A stretch of 10,349 nucleotides of DNA. Source: Gammaproteobacteria bacterium. GTDB lineage: Bacteria > Pseudomonadota > Gammaproteobacteria > GCA-001735895. The position numbers and the translations under genes are program-made. Numbering within the stretch: the stretch's first letter is position 1; every line of letters starts with the position of its first letter. The notes below the pieces were generated by a model. It made no database searches. It was given only the letters and a program-made list of their open reading frames with translations, and was not told where the DNA came from. Location of the stretch: NCBI GenBank assembly GCA_003231795.1, contig QIJI01000469.1, positions 1-10,349 of the forward strand. Direction: 5' to 3'. Positions 1 through 6,122 of this stretch are shown one piece after another.

Positions 1-112
1 TATTAACGTTTGGTTCGAGTGGTGCATTAACTCGACACGAGTCCAGACTCAAGGCTGAGGGCAATATGATCGCGAATCATTTGAGCTAACGATGCTCGAT
101 GCGGAATCCATA

Positions 113-1048
113 TCAATACCCCGCCTCGCGATCAACCAGGTTCAGCAGATTTCCGCCATTTTGCAAGCGTCGATAATTTTCGGCAATGTCTGCGATAGCA
201 TCCCCGAGATGATAACCCGAGATATGAGGAGTCAGCTGGATTTTTGGGTGCAACCACAAAGCATTATCGCCCGGCAAAGGTTCGATCGACATCACATCGA
301 GCACCGCCCCTGCTAACAATCCTTGATCAAGTGATTCGATCAGTTCCTCTTCGTTAATCAGGTCACCTCGACCGACATTGATAAAAATGGATTCTCGACT
401 GAATTTTTCAAACAGGGAGCGCTGGAACATACCCAGTGTTTGGTGGGTTGAAGGTAATACCGATACCACATAATCGGCCTGCTCCAGTAAATGATGCAAT
501 CCGTCATCACCATTATGGCAATCCACATTGTCCAGCTTCTTGAGGCTTCTACTCCAGCCACCTACTTTAAAACCATTCACTACAAATCGATTAGCGACCA
601 GTTGACCAATTCGACCCAGGCCGAGAACCGCAACCAGCGTGTCATGCGATTTACGCGGTGGGTAGGCAATCCATTGCGAGTCCGACTGTTGCTGATGATA
701 TTGCCGAATATGACGCTGTTCCTGCAATACATAGGCCAATGCGTATTCCGCCATTTCGTTTCCCGAAGAGTCCGTCCGCAGGCGCACGACCTGGATCGAT
801 CGGGGCAGTGATTCGTCGCCGAGTATATTGTTAACCCCCGCACCGGTCTTCTGGATGACCTTCAAATTGGGGTATTTCAGCGCCTCCCCATTGTAATAAC
901 TGCTGACGGTCAGCATTTCAATTTCGTCAAGATTACCGGGATCCGCTGCGACGCGGATTTCGGCCTCGGTATAATACTGCAATAATTCATCGCGCAATTG
1001 CTCATCAGTCATCCATTCCGGCATCTTGATATCGATTAGTAGGGCCAT
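113..1048 (-). CDS. GhrA-like D-2-hydroxyacid dehydrogenase
   Basis: Predicted cytosolic NAD(P)H-dependent reductase of 2-oxoacids (glyoxylate/hydroxypyruvate type), 311 aa, near the normal length of the GhrA group. Seen in the protein: the nucleotide-binding GLGRIG motif at about residues 143-148, followed by WSRS as in GhrA; then the catalytic triad of the family: Arg227 in VGRGD, Glu256 in SIEPLP and His275 in TPHISG. I chose the ATG at 1048 over a TTG two codons upstream, because AAGG (1058-1055 on the minus strand) lies 6 nt before the ATG. The gene is divergent from the phosphatase at 1222, with about 170 bp between them. The 112 bp downstream to the window edge show no gene. Family assignment is firm; the substrate (glyoxylate, hydroxypyruvate or another 2-oxoacid) is inferred. 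Confidence 0.93.
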   Translation of the reverse strand: MALLIDIKMPEWMTDEQLRDELLQYYTEAEIRVAADPGNLDEIEMLTVSSYYNGEALKYPNLKVIQKTGAGVNNILGDESLPRSIQVVRLRTDSSGNEMAEYALAYVLQEQRHIRQYHQQQSDSQWIAYPPRKSHDTLVAVLGLGRIGQLVANRFVVNGFKVGGWSRSLKKLDNVDCHNGDDGLHHLLEQADYVVSVLPSTHQTLGMFQRSLFEKFSRESIFINVGRGDLINEEELIESLDQGLLAGAVLDVMSIEPLPGDNALWLHPKIQLTPHISGYHLGDAIADIAENYRRLQNGGNLLNLVDREAGY

Positions 1049-1056
1049 TTTCAACC

Positions 1057-1073
1057 TTGAGTTTTTTACTCAA
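1057..1073. promoter_or_regulatory. Small palindrome at dehydrogenase ribosome-binding site
   Basis: TTGAGT and ACTCAA, perfect 6-bp arms around a run of five T, lie just upstream of the minus-strand dehydrogenase. They overlap its AAGG ribosome-binding site by two bases. It could be an operator or a weak hairpin hiding the ribosome-binding site. The arms are short enough that chance is possible. Confidence 0.25.
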
Positions 1074-1221
1074 TATGCCGTAGCAAAGTCCGATCATAAT
1101 ACTGTGCGACCGTATTCCGGTAAACCTCTGCGGTAACAGGGGGTCATCATATATTTGCGATCTGACCGGGTTTCTGGCATACCTGAACGGATTCAAAATT
1201 TCATCTTTCTGGTTGATTGTC

Positions 1222-1704
1222 ATGCAGCATGTGTTCTGGTTACGAGAAAATAGGATTGCCGGGCGCGCGGGACCTGACCTGGCACCCTGGAATCCAGCCG
1301 AACTGGCACAGGCGGGAATTGGAGCCATTCTGACAGTCAATGACGGTCGCCTGGTTCACGCTGAGGATTTGCTTGCGGTCGGTATCGACTATGCCAGAAT
1401 TTCGCTGTCGCCAAACGCACCTCCGCGCGACGGTGACCTGGAGCTGTGTCTCGAAGCCTTGCCGCGTGCATTGGCATTTTTAAACCGGGCTGTCGAGGCG
1501 GGTAAAGCCGCCATGATCCATTGCACTTCGGGTAAGGACCGGACCGGGTTGTTGATGTGTTATTACCTGTGCCGATGCGAAGCCTATACCCCAAAGAGCG
1601 CGATCATCGAACTTCGCCGGGTTCGACCGATTGGTTTGTCCGCAGCGGAATACGAACCTTTTGTCGAGCAGGTGTTGTCAGCCTCTGTGACCGACATAGA
1701 TTAA
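1222..1704 (+). CDS. Dual-specificity-type protein phosphatase
   Basis: Small cysteine-based phosphatase of the tyrosine/dual-specificity superfamily, 160 aa, a single catalytic domain with no signal peptide or membrane segment. The signature HCTSGKDRTG places the nucleophilic Cys at residue 101 and the phosphate-binding Arg at 107, matching the family pattern HCx5R(S/T). The N-terminal part (VFWLRENRIAGRAGP, then an IGAILTVND strand) matches the start of the fold in small bacterial and archaeal members. An in-frame TTG lies three codons upstream at 1213, but the ATG at 1222 is the likelier start; neither has a clear ribosome-binding site. An inverted repeat starts directly after the stop codon. 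The substrate could be a phosphoprotein, a phosphoinositide-like molecule or RNA; the sequence does not say. The gene is divergent from the dehydrogenase, with no clear functional link. Confidence 0.88.
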   Translation: MQHVFWLRENRIAGRAGPDLAPWNPAELAQAGIGAILTVNDGRLVHAEDLLAVGIDYARISLSPNAPPRDGDLELCLEALPRALAFLNRAVEAGKAAMIHCTSGKDRTGLLMCYYLCRCEAYTPKSAIIELRRVRPIGLSAAEYEPFVEQVLSASVTDID

Positions 1705-1751
1705 CAGGCTGTGTCAAAACTACTGCGCTCGTGACGTTGTGACACTGCCTG
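1705..1751. repeat. Imperfect 12-bp inverted repeat after phosphatase stop
   Basis: CAGGCTGTGTCA (1705-1716) and TGACACTGCCTG (1740-1751) pair at 11 of 12 positions around a 23-nt loop, starting at the base after the TAA stop. No T-run follows, so it is not a classic intrinsic terminator. It could act as an mRNA 3' stabilising hairpin. It could also be a leftover insertion-sequence end, since GGCTGTGTCAAAAC resembles termini of some IS5-like elements from memory. Confidence 0.4.
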
Positions 1752-2081
1752 CAAGCCGATGATGTACTCAACCTGGCCGGCCCAGATTGGTCAGAAGCCA
1801 TCAATTTCTGATTCCGTCGATCACAATATAGACTTTTCTGAACAAACTGCTGATCGTGTTTTCGAGCGATCCGAATCCGGATGCGAGTCTGTGGCAATGG
1901 CCGTGATGGAACAGCGGTCTGTGTAAATCACCAGATCGAGGATCAGGCGGCGGCGTCCTGGATTCACTGGATCATTCACATTCTGCCCTCTCCATTGTGG
2001 CAATCACGGCATTGTAAAGTTCCCCAATATCGGATTAAAGGTGAATGATAAAAACAAGTTAACGAAACGGCACTTACTTAT

Positions 2082-2138
2082 GGAGCCTCTGATCTATTCA
2101 TGAATAAACATGTTGTGTCCAAAATGATCAGAGGCTCC
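2082..2138. repeat. 13-bp perfect inverted repeats enclosing nested palindromes
   Basis: GGAGCCTCTGATC (2082-2094) and GATCAGAGGCTCC (2126-2138) are perfect inverted repeats. The 31-bp interior holds a perfect 12-bp palindrome, TATTCATGAATA (2095-2106), directly followed by an 8-bp one, AACATGTT (2107-2114). TTA occurs near both outer edges (2078-2080 and 2139-2141), which would fit a 3-bp TNA target duplication of IS5/IS1031-type elements if the element began at 2081. No T-run follows on either strand. It may be two joined insertion-sequence ends (a deletion relic) or a regulatory or terminator structure. Confidence 0.5.
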
Positions 2139-2263
2139 TTAAGGCTAATAAACCCAGGCATATTACGCAGATATAATTGATTATTTCCAACGTTCACAGG
2201 ATATCATTTGGATAATCGAATCTGCCGTCAAAGCAGGTATCCCGTGACTACAACGAGTCCTGG

Positions 2264-2995
2264 TTAGCGAGTACTTGCCCAAAGCCCCTGTAAATACATA
2301 CCACGAGAAAAAAGCTTCCAGGATATCATTCGTACAATTTTGGCAATATCAACAACTGGGCGAAAATGACTGGCTCTTGCCCTTGAGTGATAAACCGAGT
2401 CAATTGCAACTGTGCAACAGCGAAATCCGAGCCTGACCGCATCGATAATGATTTCGCTTTCGAAGACAAATCCGTGCTTGGTTCTGACCGATAGTGCCTT
2501 GTTTGTGAAAAGACTCGCCGGATACAATCTGAAACCTGACTGGCTATCAGTTATTTTTTGTCCTGCAGCCCATGACACCCAAAAATCCGCAAAATTGTTT
2601 GCTTTTAATCGAGCACTGGGCGCTTGTTCTCTGTTTCTGAGTCGTGCCGCGATAATCAAATGATCTTTATTTTTATTTGCGGCTTGTTCCAGCAGGGGTA
2701 TATCTTCAGGGGAATGCTGACCATCACCATCTAAGGTAATGATGTTCTGTATTTTCAGTTCAATCGCATGCTGAATGCCCTTCCACAGACTCGCAGCCTT
2801 GCCCGAGTTCGCCTGGTTTTTAAGAATGGTTACCGGCAGGCCATCCAGTTGCTCTAATGTATCGTCAGTCGATCCATCATCGACAATAATTACCTGGTCA
2901 CACTGCTGCAGGCAACGCGACGCGATATCCCGAATAGTTGCACCTTCGTTATAGGCAGGAACCAGAACGGCGGTCGAGTGTTTGCGATTGTTCAT
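2264..2995 (-). CDS. Family 2 glycosyltransferase of aryl-polyene-cluster type
   Basis: Cytosolic GT-A fold glycosyltransferase, 243 aa, of the dolichol-phosphate-mannose-synthase-like GT2 group; no membrane segments are obvious. Seen: the N-terminal VPAYNEG strand (residues 12-18), VDDGST nucleotide-binding motif (38-43), and the metal-binding DxD within DGDGQH (89-94). The region SQSGFRLYP and the C-terminal block around GFVFESEIIIDAVRLGF and ASHFRPVVDIAKIVRM match what I know of glycosyltransferases in aryl polyene clusters. The ATG at 2995 shares one base with the TGA of the upstream DUF218 gene (TGATG), implying translational coupling; a TTG one codon earlier is less likely. It is intact, although neighbouring pathway genes are broken. 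The sugar donor and lipid or polyene acceptor are not known. Confidence 0.88.
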   Translation of the reverse strand: MNNRKHSTAVLVPAYNEGATIRDIASRCLQQCDQVIIVDDGSTDDTLEQLDGLPVTILKNQANSGKAASLWKGIQHAIELKIQNIITLDGDGQHSPEDIPLLEQAANKNKDHLIIAARLRNREQAPSARLKANNFADFWVSWAAGQKITDSQSGFRLYPASLFTNKALSVRTKHGFVFESEIIIDAVRLGFRCCTVAIDSVYHSRARASHFRPVVDIAKIVRMISWKLFSRGMYLQGLWASTR

Positions 2996-3663
2996 CAACT
3001 AATTTTACTTTTGATGTCAGTATTGTTTGTGGCATGGCTCCAGTATTTACCAGTGTAATACCAATGAAGATAAAATGCCTCTGCCAGAAACCGCCCCAGT
3101 TTAGAAACGGTAAAGTTAAAATTTTTTTCCGCAGCGACTAAAGTTACATCCATGTTCATTCCGCGGGCAAATGCCGCTACCCTGGCAAGGTGATAGCGGT
3201 TACTCAGTAACGAGCAATATTTCAGATCAAGGTTTCTGATTAGTTTCCTGGCTTCGTACAAGTTCTCAAGCGTATGGCGCGACTGATCTTCAGTCAGTAT
3301 AGAATTCTGCTTTACCCCCTGGCCGAGTAAATATTGCCGGCCAGCTTCAGCCTCAGAGATATTATTACTCCCCAAATAGCCTCCCAGTAGCAATATTAGA
3401 GCCTGATTTTGGTGATGTAGATCCAGTGCCCTGTTAAGACGAACGGTAAAATCTCCGCCAATTTTATTACGAGTTAGTTTTATGCCGTGTACAATAACGA
3501 GATCGGTGGCACCACATAAGTAACTTGATTTTCTGGCAACTTTGAAAACTTGAATCAAGATCAAAAAATAGGTGACTCCCAAGCTTAGTGCTATTACAAA
3601 AATTGAAATAATCAGGGTAGTCAGGCCATTTAAATCGAGAAGGCTAATTCTATTGATAGGCAT
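2995..3663 (-). CDS. DUF218 (YdcF/ElyC-like) membrane-anchored protein
   Basis: Protein of 222 aa with one N-terminal hydrophobic segment (about residues 13-38) followed by a DUF218 domain. This suggests an inner-membrane anchor with the domain on one face. Domain marks seen: LVIVHG strand (55-60), LLLGGYLG (91-98), SEAEAGRQYL (103-112), a TEDQSRHTLENL block (124-135) and SNRYHLAR (154-161), all as in YdcF/SanA-type proteins. DUF218 proteins are tied to envelope and cell-wall functions in bacteria, but the reaction is not settled. It is first in a two-gene minus-strand operon, its stop overlapping the glycosyltransferase start by one base. A 28-bp dyad lies just upstream. No ribosome-binding site is evident before the ATG at 3663, so the start is less certain than the family. 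Confidence 0.85.
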   Translation of the reverse strand: MPINRISLLDLNGLTTLIISIFVIALSLGVTYFLILIQVFKVARKSSYLCGATDLVIVHGIKLTRNKIGGDFTVRLNRALDLHHQNQALILLLGGYLGSNNISEAEAGRQYLLGQGVKQNSILTEDQSRHTLENLYEARKLIRNLDLKYCSLLSNRYHLARVAAFARGMNMDVTLVAAEKNFNFTVSKLGRFLAEAFYLHWYYTGKYWSHATNNTDIKSKIS

Positions 3664-3676
3664 GATATTTAATTTG

Positions 3677-3704
3677 TGCCACGATTATGGACTGTATCGT
3701 GGCA
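3677..3704. promoter_or_regulatory. 28-bp dyad in divergent intergenic region
   Basis: TGCCACGAT (3677-3685) and ATCGTGGCA (3696-3704) form perfect 9-bp inverted repeats with a 10-bp spacer, centred about 27 bp upstream of the DUF218 start. They lie in the 211-bp gap between the divergent DUF218/glycosyltransferase pair and the ACP gene. The centre-to-centre distance of about 19 bp, near two helical turns, fits a dimeric regulator's operator; a leader hairpin is equally possible. No convincing -35/-10 pair was found beside it. The rest of the gap shows no gene. Confidence 0.45.
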
Positions 3705-3874
3705 GTCTATCTCCGACTACCGGTTGTGGCTATTTAAACAGGGACAATTCAATGGTAACACCTGCCTGAACCACGGGTTTATGGATATTTAGAAGGCAAT
3801 TTTGAGAAGTAAAACCTCATTAGCCTTGTGCAAAAATCCTACCCGGCCGCCCAATACTGGAATGAACTATAAAA

Positions 3875-4141
3875 ATGCCAAATATGAATGATTTAGAGAT
3901 TGAGGTTGCGCAGCTGATTATTGAATCGCTTAATCTCGGAAATTTGAAAGTGGATGATATTGATCCCGATGAAATGTTGTTCAATGGTGGCCTGGGTCTG
4001 GATTCGATCGATGCACTAGAACTGGGAATGTCTCTTTCTATCAAATACGGTTTCCTGCTCAAGTCTGACGATCCCGATATCAAAAATATATTCTCTTCGC
4101 TACGTGCATTGTCCAGACATGTCGACGTAAATCGAAGGTAA
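3875..4141 (+). CDS. Acyl carrier protein, aryl-polyene type
   Basis: Acidic 88-aa acyl carrier protein with the phosphopantetheine attachment motif GLDSIDALEL; the carrier Ser is residue 44. It would hold the growing acyl/polyene chain in the cytosol and hand it between ketosynthase, reductase and dehydratase. The stretch DSIDALELGMSLSIKYGF followed by DDPDIKNIFSSLRALSRHV matches ACPs of aryl polyene clusters in length and layout, rather than the fatty-acid AcpP type. An alternative ATG lies three codons in (3884); the upstream ribosome-binding site is weak. The gene looks intact to its stop, and the remnant of an AMP-ligase begins right after it. Its partner ketosynthases are not in the window, so whether it still works in a pathway is doubtful. 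Confidence 0.9.
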   Translation: MPNMNDLEIEVAQLIIESLNLGNLKVDDIDPDEMLFNGGLGLDSIDALELGMSLSIKYGFLLKSDDPDIKNIFSSLRALSRHVDVNRR

Positions 4142-4669
4142 GGATGGGGTCAACTGGTCGAAAATGCGAAACGTGTAAAGAGACGGTTCCATCTTAATGA
4201 AAAACAACAACATTCTGTCGTTGCAACGGTGCCGCCACAACATATGTTCGGGTTTGAAATGACCATTGTCTACCCGTTAATTTTACGTGTCGCCATACAT
4301 AATGACCGCCCTTTTTATCCATTGGATATTCACTAGGCGCTATCGGAAATGCCCGCGCCGAGAATACTAGTTACCACCCCGCCGCATCCAAAAATATGCT
4401 TGAACAGCGACCAGGGCTGGCCTGATGTTGATTTTGTGATATCGGCCACTGCTCCGACGCGGTGTTTTTGATCACAGACGAACAGGATGGACAGGCGATC
4501 GCGACTTACTGCATTTGTCGTGGCTCCCGGTTTTTAAGAAAAACAATTGCGCCAGATATTGGCAAGGTATATCGATGCGGTATTTTTACCCAAGCCCTTG
4601 ATTATTGTCCCGTAGTTACCCTATAACGAGCTGAGGAAGTTGCCTCGCAAATTTGTTAAAGTTGCTTGA
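4142..4669 (+). pseudogene. Broken AMP-ligase (acyl-activating enzyme) of aryl polyene cluster
   Basis: Remnant of an adenylate-forming acyl/aryl ligase that would have activated the aromatic starter acid. Frame from 4142 reads WGQLVENAKRV, then VVATVPPQHMFGFEM, NDRPFYPLDI, an in-frame TAG at 4334-4336, then PAPRILVTTPPH and VDFVISATAP (to 4456). After that a large central block is missing. VFLITDEQDGQAIA appears in a shifted frame (from 4462), and the original frame resumes with RLTAFVVAPGF (4499-4534), a TAA, then LRQILARYIDAVFLPKPLII, a TAG at 4610-4612, and LRKLPRKFVKVA to the stop at 4667-4669. The C-terminal part fits the ligase tail that normally carries the NxTGKLPR motif, here changed to ELRKLPR. 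The N-terminal ~100+ residues, including the phosphate-binding loop, are absent. Multiple stops and shifts make it non-functional. The match is from motif memory, not a search. Confidence 0.8.
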
Positions 4670-4684
4670 TCAGTATGTGAATAA

Positions 4685-4882
4685 CCATTCCATTCGGTAG
4701 GTGCATTAATTTTTTCATTCGACATCATTGCTCCCCAAGATCACCCTTCACTGGAGGGCCATTTTCCAGGCAATCAAGTTGTGCCGGAGAAGAAACCGGG
4801 ATTACTACAAATTACCCTGTATCGAAATGAACATCTGATTGTCAGTGGTCAACTTCGAATTACAGAGGATGGGAATAGATGA
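4685..4882 (+). pseudogene. Internally deleted 3-hydroxyacyl-ACP dehydratase (hotdog, ApeI-like)
   Basis: Remnant of a small hotdog-fold dehydratase that makes the trans double bonds in polyene synthesis. The recognisable start FDIIAPQDHPSLEGHFPGN (4718-4774) is the classic HPxLxGHFPG N-terminal region. It runs in the same frame straight into KPGLLQITLYRNEHLIVSG and QLRITEDGNR, the usual C-terminal strands. The central part, with the long helix, appears deleted in frame. No ATG or other good start precedes it in frame after the TAA at 4682-4684. The stop TGA (4880-4882) overlaps the acyltransferase ATG (4879-4881) as ATGA, so the original operon coupling is preserved. An alternative is a short expressed hotdog-like peptide, which is unlikely without a start codon. 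Confidence 0.78.
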
Positions 4883-5778
4883 GCCCGTCATGGCAAAGCG
4901 TGAAGGAACGGAGTAATCCTTTTACGTTACGGCTAATTCGCTGGATTGCGTTGAATATGTCGCGCCGCTTTGCCAGGTTATGGCTTTACCCCATCACTTT
5001 ATATTTTCTTTTAACTTCTCCAGAGGCTCGATTTTCTTCGCGAAATTATCTAAAGCGCGTACCGGGCCAAACAGGAAGTGTCATCGGAATTGCAAAACAT
5101 ATTCACTGTTTTGCCGCCACCATACTCGACCGGGTCTATTTTCTTACCGACCAACAAAACCTTTTTGATATCGAAATCAATGGCAGGGAGCTGATTGATG
5201 AGGTTGTAAAACAAAAAACCGGCTGTCTCTTGCTCGGTACCCATCTGGGTAGTTTTGAAGCATTGCGATGTCTAGCGATCATCCACGACAAGTTGCCATT
5301 AAAAATCATGATTTATCAAGATCATAACGCGATGATAAGTAAAGCACTGGAAGAACTTAACCCTGACATTACCGAATCGGTGATCAATCTCGGGGATGAT
5401 CAGGCCCTGTTAAAGATGAAAGAAAGCATAGACGAGGGAGCATTGATCGGAATGCTGGGTGACCGCGTAACGGTTGGAGCAAGACAGGTAACCTGTCAGT
5501 TATTAAGTGACGATGTTTTGATGCCAGCCGGCCCAATCACCTGTGCGAGTATATTACAGGTGCCAGTATTTCTGTTTTTCGGAGTCTACAAAGGGGGTAA
5601 TCGATATTCGATTTACATCGAAAAACTGGCAGACTCAATTTCAGCACCGCGACAGGACCGCGATAAAGTAGTGGCTCAATATGTGCAGAAATACACCGAT
5701 ACCCTGGAAGCGATGATCAAACGATATCCATACAACTGGTTTAACTTTTACGATTATTGGGGCGACCGGAATGGCTAA
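4879..5778 (+). CDS. LpxL/HtrB-like lysophospholipid acyltransferase of aryl polyene cluster
   Basis: Acyltransferase of 299 aa in the LpxL/HtrB-like superfamily, the group found in aryl polyene clusters, where it is thought to join the polyene to a lipid. Seen: the catalytic HX4E motif as GTHLGSFEALR, His122 and Glu127; a basic, hydrophobic N-terminal stretch around residues 15-47 (RLIRWIAL ... LYPITLYFLL) that likely associates with the inner membrane; LGDRVTVG near 193-200; and a C-terminal PYNWFNFYDYWG typical of the family. The start ATG overlaps the stop of the broken dehydratase. The gene is full length with no internal stop, unlike its neighbours. It is followed within 10 bp by the remnant of a ketoreductase. 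Acyl donor and acceptor cannot be read from the sequence. Confidence 0.9.
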   Translation: MSPSWQSVKERSNPFTLRLIRWIALNMSRRFARLWLYPITLYFLLTSPEARFSSRNYLKRVPGQTGSVIGIAKHIHCFAATILDRVYFLTDQQNLFDIEINGRELIDEVVKQKTGCLLLGTHLGSFEALRCLAIIHDKLPLKIMIYQDHNAMISKALEELNPDITESVINLGDDQALLKMKESIDEGALIGMLGDRVTVGARQVTCQLLSDDVLMPAGPITCASILQVPVFLFFGVYKGGNRYSIYIEKLADSISAPRQDRDKVVAQYVQKYTDTLEAMIKRYPYNWFNFYDYWGDRNG

Positions 5779-5786
5779 GACGGCCG

Positions 5787-5984
5787 GTGAATGTAATTGC
5801 ACCGGGAATCATTGAAGGATCGATGACGGAATCTACTTTTGATGAAGAGCTGCTAAACCAACGGGTACCGATGAAACGGGCCGGAAGACCGGACGAAGTA
5901 GCTTCTTTGGTAGCATTTTTTGTCACTGAATCTGCCGGGTATATATCTGGACAGGTGACTGGTATCAATGGCGCCATGGCCTAA
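5787..5984 (+). pseudogene. C-terminal fragment of FabG-like 3-oxoacyl-ACP reductase (ApeQ-like)
   Basis: About 65 codons of the C-terminal end of a short-chain dehydrogenase of the FabG type. It reads VNVIAPGIIEGSMTES, then RVPMKRAGRPDEVASLVAFF and GYISGQVTGINGAMA, ending with TAA at 5982-5984. This is the end of the fold after the catalytic YxxxK. The cofactor glycine motif and the catalytic Ser-Tyr-Lys, about 175 residues, are missing. The frame opens upstream only through acyltransferase coding sequence (a TTG at 5757), so no proper start exists. The fragment begins 8 bp after the acyltransferase stop, which looks like a deletion junction. As a fragment it cannot be a working reductase. 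Confidence 0.85.
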
Positions 5985-6122
5985 CCCGGGATGCTTTAGC
6001 TAATCCCTGGGCGAAAACCGATACCTCGAAGTAAGGAATCCAGTATTTAACGAGTACCTGATCGACAGCTCTCGTGATAATCTCGGTTTGGAATAACATG
6101 GAGATGTGTTGACACAATCCCG

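Larger units (their letters stand above)
1705..2263. other. 559-bp stretch without a recognisable gene
   Basis: Neither strand gives a protein I recognise here; the short open frames lack family motifs. The stretch holds the inverted repeat at 1705-1751 and the nested palindromes at 2082-2138. It separates the plus-strand phosphatase from the end of the minus-strand glycosyltransferase gene, so both genes end into it and terminators would be expected. I see no clear GC-stem plus T-run. It may include decayed mobile-element sequence, but I cannot show that. Confidence 0.5.

Noticed and set aside
1821..2003. Minus-strand open frame of 60 codons in the gene-poor stretch
   Set aside because: Low-complexity arginine- and serine-rich translation without family motifs or a ribosome-binding site; not supportable as a gene.
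2082..2138. Intrinsic terminator for the glycosyltransferase gene
   Set aside because: The stem is strong but the loop is 31 nt and no T-run follows on the minus strand, so a standard terminator is not supported.
3572..3769. Plus-strand open frame of 65 codons across the DUF218 start region
   Set aside because: It is mostly antisense to the well-supported DUF218 gene and has no recognisable motif or ribosome-binding site.
5985..6122. Possible ketosynthase remnant after the ketoreductase fragment
   Set aside because: APE clusters often have a ketosynthase next, but no frame here gives a ketosynthase motif.
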